Source: CAZVAR01 sp964625225 | GTDB lineage: Bacteria; Pseudomonadota; Alphaproteobacteria; JAJUGE01 | Direction of reading: 5' to 3' | Length of the DNA stretch: 17,030 nt | Assembly (NCBI GenBank): GCA_964625225.1 | Contig: CAZVAR010000081.1 | Span: forward strand, 1-17,030 | Part shown: positions 1 through 7,657 of the stretch, in pieces | Numbering within the stretch: position 1 is the stretch's first letter | Layout of the letters: each line of letters opens with the position of its first letter | Notes under the pieces: model-generated | What the model saw: only the letters and a program-made list of their open reading frames with translations | The model's database searches: none | What the model was told of the DNA's origin: nothing | Translations under genes and position numbers: made by a program

Positions 1-404
1 ATGGTGCCGGCGAGCTGATGGCGACGCTCGCGCATGCGGGGGAAGAGCTCATACACGAAGGCGAGCTGCTCCCGGAACTTGGCACGCGCGCCGGGGGTGT
101 AGGCGCCCATCCGCAGATTGTCCTCGACGGTCATGCGCGGAAACAGGCGCCGGTTCTCCGGAACGTGCGCGATCCCGAGTTCGATGATCCGATGGGGCGG
201 CACCTCGTCGAGCGCCCTGCCCTCCATGGTGATCCGGCCCGACTTGGCGGCGAGCAGGCCCGAGATGACACGCATCAGCGTCGTTTTGCCGGCGCCGTTC
301 GGCCCGAGCTCGGCGACGGCCTCCCCCGCCGCGACGTCGTGCGAGACGTCGAACAGGGCCTGAAAGCTGCCATAGCCCGCACTGACGTTCCGGAGCTGAA
401 GCAT
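1..404 (-). CDS. livF: LivF-type ABC transporter ATP-binding protein (partial, C-terminus outside window)
   Basis: ATPase subunit of a branched-chain amino acid/amide (HAAT family) importer, acting at the cytoplasmic face of the inner membrane. The reading frame is open from the ATG at 404 to the window edge, giving the first 134 residues. Residues 1-11 (MLQLRNVSAGY) are a typical LivF start. The Walker A motif GPNGAGKTT is at 34-42, and residues 80-90 (HVPENRRLFPR) match the LivF Q-loop region, where VPE is usual. The signature and Walker B motifs lie beyond the edge. GGGAG sits 5 nt before the ATG. An in-frame ATG at 428 would add eight residues but fits the family less well. It lies 74 nt downstream of livG in the same direction, so co-transcription is likely. 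The family call is firm; the substrate is not determined. Confidence 0.93.
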   Translation of the reverse strand, partial: MLQLRNVSAGYGSFQALFDVSHDVAAGEAVAELGPNGAGKTTLMRVISGLLAAKSGRITMEGRALDEVPPHRIIELGIAHVPENRRLFPRMTVEDNLRMGAYTPGARAKFREQLAFVYELFPRMRERRHQLAGT

Positions 405-478
405 CGCCGCTCCCGTCCCTCCCTTCATGCCCGTGGTGCTTGTGCGTCGCCCCGGCGCAGGCACGGGGACGGCCGGCT

Positions 479-1234
479 TCAGGCCCGCGCCGCCACGGTC
501 GCCTGCGCGACCGCACGATCGTGGCCGAGATAGACCTCGATGACCCTGGGATCGTGCGCCACCTCGGCGGGCAGCCCTTCGGCGATCTTCTCGCCATGGT
601 CCAGCACCATCACCCGATCGACCACCCGCATCAGCACGCCCATGATGTGCTCGACCCAGATGATGGTGATTCCCAGATCGCGGCGGATCCGCTGCAGCAT
701 GTCCGCCGCCTGGTCCATCTCCGACTCGTCGAGTCCGCCGAGGCTCTCGTCGGCCAACAGTAGCCGCGGCTCGGTCGCGAGCGCCTTGGCGAGTTCGAGC
801 TTCTTCAGCCCGGCCGCGCCGAGCGAGCCGACCTCTGCCTTCGCGTCGGTCGGCAGACCGACCGTCTCGATGGCGCGCTCGGCCGCCGCCCAGGCCTGCC
901 CGCGCGAGACGCGCTGCGCCTGCCCGAAATAGGCCGCGAGTGCCACATTCTCCCGGATGGTGAGGCGCCGGAACGGTCGCGGGATCTGGAAGGTGCGGCC
1001 GATCCCCATGTGGCAGATCCGGTCGGGCTTCAGCCCGGCGACCTCCTGCCCCTCGAAGCGGATCGACCCGGCGGTCGGCCTCAGCGCCCCCGAGACCATG
1101 TTGAAGATGGTGCTCTTGCCGGAGCCGTTCGGGCCGATCAGGCCGAGGATCTCGCCCTTCGCGACTTCGAACGACACGCCGTTAACAGCGGTGAAGCCGC
1201 CGAACCGCTTGGTCAGGCCCTCGACTGCCAGCAT
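479..1234 (-). CDS. livG: LivG-type ABC transporter ATP-binding protein
   Basis: Second ATPase of the HAAT-type importer, 251 residues, the usual LivG length. Walker A GPNGSGKS is at 34-41, the Q-loop region GRTFQIPRPF is around 79-88, the signature position is SLGAAGLKK at 137-145, Walker B RLLLADES is at 157-164, and the H-loop histidine is H196 in IIWVEH. Two features are unusual: the signature is far from LSGGQ, and Walker B reads DES where LivG proteins normally have DEP. The catalytic Glu of Walker B is kept, so the protein is probably active. GGAGG lies 5 nt before the ATG. The gene starts 33 nt after the binding-protein gene and precedes livF, consistent with one operon. The substrate cannot be read from this subunit. 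Confidence 0.94.
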   Translation of the reverse strand: MLAVEGLTKRFGGFTAVNGVSFEVAKGEILGLIGPNGSGKSTIFNMVSGALRPTAGSIRFEGQEVAGLKPDRICHMGIGRTFQIPRPFRRLTIRENVALAAYFGQAQRVSRGQAWAAAERAIETVGLPTDAKAEVGSLGAAGLKKLELAKALATEPRLLLADESLGGLDESEMDQAADMLQRIRRDLGITIIWVEHIMGVLMRVVDRVMVLDHGEKIAEGLPAEVAHDPRVIEVYLGHDRAVAQATVAARA

Positions 1235-1267
1235 CCCGACCTCCCGGTGCGGCGACGGCGGAGCGGC

Positions 1268-2572
1268 TCACTTCGCGGCGTAGGGATTGTTCTCCGGCAG
1301 CGGCATCATGGGGACCGCGGCCTGGATCGAGGCCGGCCAGACGATGTTGGACTTGCCGTCCACGAACTGGATGACGACCGGGAAGGCGCGGGCGTTCTGG
1401 CCGGCCATCTTATGGCCCGGTGGGTTGAACTTCACGCCGTAGCCCTGCATCGTCCCCCCTTCCGGGATGTCGGTCTCGAGCGTCGCCTTGCGCAGAGCCT
1501 CGGCATCCCAGCCGCCATGATCCCGGATCGCGCGCGGCAACACGTCGCTCAGGAAAATCCAGGTATTGTTGTAGCCCATGCTGGTATGGGGCGGCACCTC
1601 GTCGACCTTCTTCTCCGCCTTGTAGCCCTCCACCATGTCCTCGATCAGGGCGCCGAGGCCCGGCTTCAACTTGCTTGCATCCATGAGCTGGGCCGGCGCG
1701 GGATCCACGGTGAAGAGATAGTTGACGTCCTCGCCGAAGGTCGATTCGAGCTTGTCGAACTGGCTGTGGCCGGCGCCGTGGCCGACCAGGGCCTTCCACC
1801 GGAGACCGAGCTCGCGGGCCTGGCGCATGAACAGGGTGATGTCCGGATTGTAACCGGTGTGGAAGATGACGTCCGGCCGCGCGCGCTTGAGCTTGGTGAC
1901 CAGCGAGGAGAGATCGGGCGCGGTCGCCGAATAGCCCTCCTTCAGCACAATGTTCATACCGTGCTTCTTGGCGGTCTCCTCGTTCGAGGCCGCCACGCCG
2001 GAACCGTAGGGGCCGTCCTCGTGAATGATGGCGACCTTGAGGTCCTTGACCTCGACGCCGAGCTTCTCCTTCGCGTAGTGCGCGACCATGTCGACCGAGA
2101 CCTCGCCGAACTGGTCGCTGTGCGCCTGGGGCCGGAACACGTATTGCAGGTTCTTGTCCTTGAACACGGCCGAAGAGATGCAGACATTCGCCCACATGAA
2201 CTTCTTCTGAGTGTCCATTTTCTGTGCCAGCGGCACGCATTGGGCGCTCGAAAAGATGCCCATGATCAGATCCACGTTTTCCTGGCTGATCAGCCGCTCG
2301 GCCTCGTTGATGGCGACGTCCGTCTTGCTCTGCGCGTCGGCGTAGATCGCTTCGATCCGATGCCCCTCGACGCCTCCCTCCCGGTTGATCCGGTCGATCA
2401 TCAGCTTCGTGCCGATCGCGGCCGGCTCGGAACCGCCGCCGGCGAACGGCCCGGTGTAGTCATAGATCACGCCGATCTTGATCGGGGTCTTGTCCTGCGC
2501 GAGTGCGGGACCGCTGAGCGCGATAGCGGCAATGCCGAACGCCAGCGTGCGAAGATGCGCGCGGATATCCAT
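1268..2572 (-). CDS. Periplasmic substrate-binding protein of a branched-chain amino acid/amide-type ABC importer
   Basis: LivK-like periplasmic binding protein (type I fold, Peripla_BP_6-like) that delivers ligand to the LivGF-driven importer encoded next to it. With the ATG at 2572 the product is 434 residues. It has a clear Sec signal peptide (residues 1-25, hydrophobic core LAFGIAAIAL, predicted cleavage ALA|QDK), followed by KIGVIYDYTGPFAG, the family's classic first strand and ligand loop. A longer in-frame start at 2611 would put 13 polar residues before the signal peptide. The start at 2572 is preferred because GGGAG lies 6 nt upstream and the signal peptide is then N-terminal. HAAT binding proteins take amino acids, amides, urea or aromatic acids, and I cannot choose among these. 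It is the first gene of the visible operon. Confidence 0.93.
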   Translation of the reverse strand: MDIRAHLRTLAFGIAAIALSGPALAQDKTPIKIGVIYDYTGPFAGGGSEPAAIGTKLMIDRINREGGVEGHRIEAIYADAQSKTDVAINEAERLISQENVDLIMGIFSSAQCVPLAQKMDTQKKFMWANVCISSAVFKDKNLQYVFRPQAHSDQFGEVSVDMVAHYAKEKLGVEVKDLKVAIIHEDGPYGSGVAASNEETAKKHGMNIVLKEGYSATAPDLSSLVTKLKRARPDVIFHTGYNPDITLFMRQARELGLRWKALVGHGAGHSQFDKLESTFGEDVNYLFTVDPAPAQLMDASKLKPGLGALIEDMVEGYKAEKKVDEVPPHTSMGYNNTWIFLSDVLPRAIRDHGGWDAEALRKATLETDIPEGGTMQGYGVKFNPPGHKMAGQNARAFPVVIQFVDGKSNIVWPASIQAAVPMMPLPENNPYAAK

Positions 2573-3002
2573 CAGGGGCTCCCTGTGAGTTGTAAGTTCT
2601 TTTGCCGTCAATTTCGACGCGCGGCGCTTCCCTTGTCAAGCCGAGCCGGCGCGCCGCGGCATCAGCCTCCGCACGTCGCACCGGCCGGATATCCGGGCAC
2701 GCCCGGCGGCCGGAATGCGGATCGCCGGGTCCGTCTCCCGACCCGGTTGCGCCGGTCCGCACGAATCCGCATAAACCCCGCATGGGCCAGCGACATGCGC
2801 CACCGGAAGTGCCGATGAATCCCGACCATCCTGCCGCTGCCGTGCGTCAACCGGTCCGGCATCGCCAAAACCGGCCCGACGGGCGCGCGTTCATGCCGGC
2901 AGATGCCGGCGTGCGCCGACCTTGAGTCCCGGTCCGGGGAGGCCGGCCGAGAGCCTGCGCCTGCTCGGCGTATCGTTGCGTCGTCCGCAAACGGGGCGAT
3001 CC
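2573..3002. other. Non-coding region between the divergent importer operon and lptF
   Basis: This 430-bp stretch separates two divergently transcribed units. Apart from the candidate promoter and ribosome binding site next to the binding-protein gene, I see no supported gene. Open frames here have proline/arginine-rich, low-complexity products typical of chance frames in GC-rich DNA. No convincing promoter for lptF could be recognised. A short direct repeat, ATGCCGGC, occurs twice in a row around 2894-2911. Confidence 0.6.
2610..2639 (-). promoter_or_regulatory. Candidate sigma70-type promoter of the importer operon
   Basis: On the minus strand, a perfect TTGACA (2639-2634) is followed after 18 nt by GAAATT (2615-2610), a poor -10 match. 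Transcription would start near 2603, about 30 nt before the binding-protein ATG. The -35 is striking in such GC-rich DNA; the -10 is weak, so the call is tentative. Confidence 0.4.
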
Positions 3003-4124
3003 ATGGGCTCGCAGGTCAGCCGCTACATCTTCGCGCAGGCGCTGATCGCCTTCGCCACCGTTGCCGCCGTGCTGACGACCGCGCTCTGGCTGGTCTACTC
3101 CCTCCGCTATGTCGAATACATGGTCGACGACGGGCTGCCCCTTGCCACGTTCATCGAGCTGGTGGCGCTGATCCTGCCGCGCTATCTCGGGATCGCGTTG
3201 CCGATCGCGCTGTTCTGCGCGATCCTGTTCGTCTACCACCGGCTGCTGTCGGACAGCGAGCTGGTGGTGCTTCGGGCGAGCGGGGCGAGCGACGGCCGAC
3301 TGGCCAGCCCGGCCATCGCACTCGCCCTGCTGGTCGCCACTACGGTGGCCCTAGTCAATCTGAGCTATGCACCGGCGGCCGCGCGCGCCTTCCGGGATCT
3401 CCAGTTCGCGATCCGCAACAACATCGCGGGCTTTCTGCTGCAGCCCGGCGTGTTCAAGGCGATCCGCCCCGGCATCACCTTCTATGTCCGTGAGCACGTC
3501 GAAGCGGGGGAGTTCGAGGGCATCCTGATCCAGGACGACCGCGACCCGATGGTCCGGGTCACGATGATGGCGGAGCGCGGCACCGTGACACCGACGGCCA
3601 CGGGCGTGCGCGTGGTGCTGGCCGACGGCAACCGCCAGCAGATCGACCCGCAGACCGGAAAGCTGTCGCTACTCTATTTCGACCGCTACACGGCCGAGTT
3701 TCGATTGACCACGAACGGCGGAACCGGTCGGGAGCGCGACGCACGCGAACTCTCCCTGGGCGAACTGCTGAGCGCAAACCCGGACGAGCTCGGCCGCGAC
3801 CGCGCCAACAAGTTCCGCGCCGAAGGACATGCGCGCCTGTCGTCGCCGCTGCAGCCCATCGCGCTCACCGTCACCGCGCTGGCCGCCCTCCTGATCGGGC
3901 CGTTCGATCGGCGCAGCAAGGGCCGCCGGCTGCTGGTCGCCGTCGGGTCGGCGCTGGCGATCAAGGCCGCGGGTCTGGCCGCCAAGGCCGCCGCGGTCCG
4001 CGTCCCGGCGGTGGCGATGCTGCTCTATGCCGTACCGCTCGGCGTCACCGGCGCGGGCATGCTCCTGCTCCTCGGCGGCCTGCGCCGGTCCGCGCCCGAC
4101 GCCCGGGCTCCGGCCCCTGCCTGA
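3003..4124 (+). CDS. lptF: LPS export ABC transporter permease LptF
   Basis: Inner-membrane permease of the LptB2FG complex, which extracts lipopolysaccharide and hands it to the LptC-LptA-LptD bridge. With the ATG at 3003 the product is 373 residues, normal for the YjgP/YjgQ family. Membrane segments are visible at about 9-33, 50-78 and 100-124, then a soluble periplasmic jellyroll region, then three C-terminal membrane segments near 275-373. The coupling-helix motif DSELVVLRASGAS is at 84-96. An upstream in-frame TTG at 2922 would add 27 polar residues and is disfavoured. The ribosome binding site is weak (GGGGCG). lptG follows after 9 nt, so the pair forms one unit. The F versus G assignment rests on gene order and sequence character. 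Confidence 0.92.
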   Translation: MGSQVSRYIFAQALIAFATVAAVLTTALWLVYSLRYVEYMVDDGLPLATFIELVALILPRYLGIALPIALFCAILFVYHRLLSDSELVVLRASGASDGRLASPAIALALLVATTVALVNLSYAPAAARAFRDLQFAIRNNIAGFLLQPGVFKAIRPGITFYVREHVEAGEFEGILIQDDRDPMVRVTMMAERGTVTPTATGVRVVLADGNRQQIDPQTGKLSLLYFDRYTAEFRLTTNGGTGRERDARELSLGELLSANPDELGRDRANKFRAEGHARLSSPLQPIALTVTALAALLIGPFDRRSKGRRLLVAVGSALAIKAAGLAAKAAAVRVPAVAMLLYAVPLGVTGAGMLLLLGGLRRSAPDARAPAPA

Positions 4125-4133
4125 CATGCTGCG

Positions 4134-5228
4134 ATGAAACTGTCGCCTACCCTGTCCGTCTATATCGGCCGCCAGTTCCTGCTCTGGTTCGGCATCATGT
4201 TCGGGGGCCTCGCCGGCCTGGTGCTGCTCTTCGACACGCTCGAACTGCTCCGCAGAGCGGCGACGCGGGAGCAGGCCACGGCGGCGCTCGTCCTCGAGCT
4301 CGCGCTCCTGCGGCTGCCGCATTTCGTGCAACTGCTGGTGCCGTTCGCGGTGCTGTTCGGCGGCATGACGGCCTTCTGGCGCCTGACCCGAAGCAGCGAA
4401 CTGGTGGTCGCGCGGGCGGCAGGCATTTCCGTCTGGCAGTTTCTCCTGCCGGCATTGGCCGTCACCTGCATCATCGCGGCGGTGAAGATCGGGCTGGTCG
4501 GCCCGTTCGCATCAGTCCTGCTGGCCCGTTCCGAGCGCCTCGAGGACGCCTATCTGCGCGGCCACCCGAACCTGATGAGCATATCGCCGTCCGGGCTGTG
4601 GCTGCGGCAGACGGACGGCGACGGGCATGCCCTGCTCCACGCGCGGCGGGTCGTGCCGGAGGCGTTCCTGCTGGAGACGGTCACGGTCTTCCGATTCGAC
4701 GCCGACGACCGGTTCTACGGCCGGATCGACGCAGAGTCGGCGGCGCTGCAGCCCGGACGCTGGATCTTCCGGGACGCCTGGCTGACCGGGAGAGACACCT
4801 CGGCGGAACGGCGAGCGTCGCTGAGCATCGAGACCGACCTCACCTGGCGCCGCATCGAGGAGAGTTTTGCCCGTCCCGAGACGCTGTCGGTCTGGCGCCT
4901 GCCGGCCTTCATCGCCACGTTGGAGAGCGCGGGCTTCTCGGCGCTGCGCCATCGGCTGCACCTGCACGGCATGCTCGCCTCCCCGGTTCTGCTCTGCGCC
5001 ATGGTACTGATTGCGGCGACGATCGCGCTGCGTCCGGGGCGGCGCGGCGGCACCAGCCGGCTGGTCGCGGGAGGGCTGGCAACGGGTTTCGCCCTCTACG
5101 TCGCGTCCGACATCGTGTTCGCGCTCGGACTGTCCGGGCGGGTTCCGGTGGAGCTTGCCGCATGGGCGCCGGCCAGCGTGTGCATGCTGCTCGGCATCAC
5201 CACCTTGCTCCATCTGGAGGACGGGTGA
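4134..5228 (+). CDS. lptG: LPS export ABC transporter permease LptG
   Basis: Partner permease of LptF in LptB2FG, 364 residues. Membrane segments are at about 13-34, 59-82 and 100-124, followed by a periplasmic domain and three C-terminal segments. The family coupling motif appears as SSELVVARAAGIS at 87-99, paralleling the LptF motif. The start ATG at 4134 is 9 nt after the lptF stop with no strong ribosome binding site, suggesting translational coupling. In many Proteobacteria the next gene is lptD, but here an 81-bp gap leads straight to surA. Confidence 0.93.
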   Translation: MKLSPTLSVYIGRQFLLWFGIMFGGLAGLVLLFDTLELLRRAATREQATAALVLELALLRLPHFVQLLVPFAVLFGGMTAFWRLTRSSELVVARAAGISVWQFLLPALAVTCIIAAVKIGLVGPFASVLLARSERLEDAYLRGHPNLMSISPSGLWLRQTDGDGHALLHARRVVPEAFLLETVTVFRFDADDRFYGRIDAESAALQPGRWIFRDAWLTGRDTSAERRASLSIETDLTWRRIEESFARPETLSVWRLPAFIATLESAGFSALRHRLHLHGMLASPVLLCAMVLIAATIALRPGRRGGTSRLVAGGLATGFALYVASDIVFALGLSGRVPVELAAWAPASVCMLLGITTLLHLEDG

Positions 5229-5253
5229 ATCGCCCGCTGTGGTGCGACCGGAT

Positions 5254-5281
5254 TTGCCCGTTACGGCGAACGCGTTATTGT
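5254..5281 (+). promoter_or_regulatory. Candidate promoter upstream of surA
   Basis: TTGCCC (5254-5259) and TATTGT (5276-5281) are separated by 16 nt and each match the sigma70 consensus at four of six positions. The predicted start near 5288 is about 20 nt before the surA ATG. It could let surA-pdxA-rsmA be transcribed independently of lptFG. Judged by eye only. Confidence 0.35.
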
Positions 5282-5309
5282 CCCGTGCTTCTCGCCTTGG
5301 GGGAGGCGG

Positions 5310-6641
5310 ATGCGAAATGCCCGTGAGGACCAGGATTTGGCCTTTGTGACCCACCCTGCCCGACGTCGGCTCGGCACCCGGCTGCTCGCCCTCGTGCTCG
5401 CAGCGGCCGCAATGGTCGTCGACGCCACCGCCGGCGCCGCACAAACCGGCTACGGCATCGCCGCCGTGGTCAACGACGAAGTGATCTCGTCCTACGACGT
5501 TCAGGCCCGGCTGCGGCTGATGCTGACGGTCTCGAACATCCCGGACAGCGAAGAGAGCCGGCGCCGCCTGCTCCCGCAGGTGATGCGGCAACTGATCGAC
5601 GAACGGCTGCAGCTCCAGGAAGCCAACCGCCTGAACATCGCCGTCACCGAGGAGGAGATCCGCGGCGCCGTGACGACGCTGGAGCGGCAGAACCAACTAC
5701 CGCCCGGCGGCCTCGAGGCCCGTCTGTCGCAGGACGGGGTGCCGGTCGGCACGCTGCTCGAACAGCTTCGGGCGAACATCGCCTGGAGCAAGATCATCCT
5801 CCGCCAGGTCCGCCCGCAGGTCGAGGTCGGCGAGGAGGAGATCGACGAGTACCTCGCCCAGGTGCGCGCCCGCGGCGGCACGACCGAGTTCGAAGCGGCC
5901 GAAGTCTTCATTCCAATCGAATCCACCGCCGAGGAGACGACGGCCCGCCAGACGGCGCAGCGGGTCGTCGAGCAGGCGCGTGCCGGCGTCCCGTTCGCCG
6001 GGCTGGCGCAGCAGTTCTCGCAGGCGCCCAGCGCCGGCAACGGCGGCGATCTCGGCCGCGTGCAGGAGGGGCAGCTCGATCCGCGCCTGGAAGCCGCGCT
6101 GCGCGCAATGCGCCCGGGCGAGGTCTCCGACCCGATCCGCGTCGAGAACGGCTATTACGTCCTCCAGCTCCGCGACCGGCGACAGCGCGCGGTGGGACGT
6201 GCCGGCGACATGACCGTGGCGTTGCGGCGGATCTTCCTCCCGCTGCCACCCCAGGCCGGGCCGGCCGAGGAACGCAGCCAGGGAGATCTGGCGCAAACGG
6301 TGAGCGAGACGGTGCGCGGCTGCGATGACATGCCCCGGCTCGCCCAGGAGGTCGGGGCGAGCGGTGCCGTGGATGTCGGCAGGCTTCGCACCGCGGATCT
6401 GCCGGCTCGATTGCGCGAAGTGGTCGAAGCCCTCCCGATCGGCCAGGCAAGTCAGCCGATCCGTCTCGACGACGGCTTTCTGGTGCTGATGGTGTGCGAT
6501 CGCAGCCAGAGCGAGGCAGGCGGCAATCTGCCGAGCCGCCAGGAAGTGATGCAGAGTCTCGGCGCCCAGCGGATCGACATGCTCGCGCGCCGCTATATGC
6601 GTGACCTGCGCCGTGCCGCCTTCATCGATGTGCGGACATGA
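5310..6641 (+). CDS. surA: SurA-type periplasmic chaperone / peptidylprolyl isomerase
   Basis: Periplasmic chaperone that escorts outer-membrane proteins to the BAM machinery. The product is 443 residues from the ATG at 5310. A signal peptide (hydrophobic core about 23-35, cleavage near residue 44) is followed by VVNDEVISSYDVQARL, the classic SurA N-terminal domain start. One parvulin domain is clear at about 192-290 (GGDLGRVQEGQLDPRLEAAL, then ENGYYVLQLRD). A second parvulin-like region at about 300-397 is eroded: it ends in DDGFLVLMVCDR but lacks the GGDLG-type core. An in-frame GTG at 5346 with AGGA 10 nt upstream would give a shorter, cleaner signal peptide; at the ATG, GGAGG is only 3 nt away. 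The gene overlaps pdxA by 4 nt (ATGA). The family is firm; the exact start is uncertain. Confidence 0.9.
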   Translation: MRNAREDQDLAFVTHPARRRLGTRLLALVLAAAAMVVDATAGAAQTGYGIAAVVNDEVISSYDVQARLRLMLTVSNIPDSEESRRRLLPQVMRQLIDERLQLQEANRLNIAVTEEEIRGAVTTLERQNQLPPGGLEARLSQDGVPVGTLLEQLRANIAWSKIILRQVRPQVEVGEEEIDEYLAQVRARGGTTEFEAAEVFIPIESTAEETTARQTAQRVVEQARAGVPFAGLAQQFSQAPSAGNGGDLGRVQEGQLDPRLEAALRAMRPGEVSDPIRVENGYYVLQLRDRRQRAVGRAGDMTVALRRIFLPLPPQAGPAEERSQGDLAQTVSETVRGCDDMPRLAQEVGASGAVDVGRLRTADLPARLREVVEALPIGQASQPIRLDDGFLVLMVCDRSQSEAGGNLPSRQEVMQSLGAQRIDMLARRYMRDLRRAAFIDVRT

Positions 6642-7657
6642 TCCGCAACGCGCCCCGCCCGCCGCTGGCGCTGACGATGGGCGATCCCGCCGGAATCGGT
6701 GGCGAGATCGCACTCAAGGCATGGTCGGCCCTCCGCGACGGGGGGCCGGTTTTCTTCATTCTCGACGATCCCGACCGCCTCGCCGCGCTGGCGTCCGGGC
6801 TCGGCGATCTCGCCGTGGTGCCGATCGCGACAGCGGCGGAGGCCCCGGCCGCGTTCGGCCGCGGCTTGCCGGTACTGCCGCTGCGGCTTTCCCGGGACGT
6901 AACGCCGGGCCGGCCGAACCCGGCCCATGCGGGCGCGATCGTCGCGGCGATCGACCGCGCGGTCGATCTCGTCCGGCGGGGGGAAGCATCGGCCGTCGTC
7001 ACCAATCCGATCCACAAGGAAAGCCTGCTCGCGGCGGGCTTCCGGCATGCGGGGCATACGGACTATCTCTCCGAGCTCGCCGGCGGCGTTCCCGTGGAAA
7101 TGATGCTGGTCTGCCCCGGCCTGCGGGTCGTTCCCATGACGGTGCACCGCGCGCTGCGGGAGGCCATCGACGCGGTCCGTCGCGACGCGGTGATCGGGTG
7201 CGTGCGCCGGGTCGCCGAGGCGCTCGCGCGGGACTTCGGCATCGCCTCGCCGCGGATCGTCGTCGCCGGCCTCAATCCGCACGCGGGAGAAGGCGGCACC
7301 ATCGGCCGCGAGGACGTGACTGAGATCGCGCCTGCCGTCGCCGCGCTTCGGGGCGAGGGGCTCGATGTCCGCGGCCCGCTGCCGGCCGATTCCCTGTTCC
7401 ACCCGCTGGCCCGCGCGGGCTACGACGCCGCCGTCTGCATGTATCACGATCAGGCGCTGATCCCGATCAAGACGATCGACTTCTGGAACGGCGTCAACGT
7501 GACCCTGGGCCTGCCGTTCATCCGGACCTCGCCCGATCACGGCACCGCGTTCGACATTGCCGGAGCGGGAACGGCACGGCCCGACAGCCTGATCGCCGCG
7601 CTCCGCCTGGCGGCCGATCTCGCCGCGGCCCGTGCCGTCGCCGGCCATGCCGGATGA
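6638..7657 (+). CDS. pdxA: 4-hydroxythreonine-4-phosphate dehydrogenase PdxA
   Basis: Cytoplasmic NAD(P)-dependent enzyme of pyridoxal 5'-phosphate synthesis (DXP-dependent route), oxidising 4-phosphohydroxy-L-threonine, which then decarboxylates to supply the PdxJ step. The product is 339 residues, the family length. Visible motifs are LTMGDPAGIG (12-21), TNPIHKESL (122-130), GFRHAGHTDYL (134-144), LNPHAGEGG (212-220), MYHDQALIPIK (268-278) and SPDHGTAFDIAG (298-309). Histidines 170, 215 and 270 have the same spacing as the known metal ligands of E. coli PdxA. The start codon overlaps the surA stop as ATGA, and the 3' end overlaps rsmA, so translation is coupled. surA-pdxA-rsmA is a conserved proteobacterial order. 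Confidence 0.96.
   Translation: MIRNAPRPPLALTMGDPAGIGGEIALKAWSALRDGGPVFFILDDPDRLAALASGLGDLAVVPIATAAEAPAAFGRGLPVLPLRLSRDVTPGRPNPAHAGAIVAAIDRAVDLVRRGEASAVVTNPIHKESLLAAGFRHAGHTDYLSELAGGVPVEMMLVCPGLRVVPMTVHRALREAIDAVRRDAVIGCVRRVAEALARDFGIASPRIVVAGLNPHAGEGGTIGREDVTEIAPAVAALRGEGLDVRGPLPADSLFHPLARAGYDAAVCMYHDQALIPIKTIDFWNGVNVTLGLPFIRTSPDHGTAFDIAGAGTARPDSLIAALRLAADLAAARAVAGHAG

Noticed and set aside
1164..2611. Functional link between the amide-type importer and the dimethylformamidase-like domain
   Set aside because: The two are more than 8 kb apart with housekeeping genes between them, and the importer's substrate is unknown; co-occurrence in one window is not evidence.
1010..2818. 602-residue open frame on the plus strand opposite the binding-protein gene
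   Set aside because: It is antisense to a gene with a clear signal peptide and family motifs; its product is His/Arg/Asp-rich without recognisable domains, typical of mirror frames in GC-rich coding DNA.
4512..5696. 394-residue minus-strand frame across lptG and surA
   Set aside because: It is antisense to two well-supported genes and has low-complexity Gln/Arg/Gly-rich sequence.
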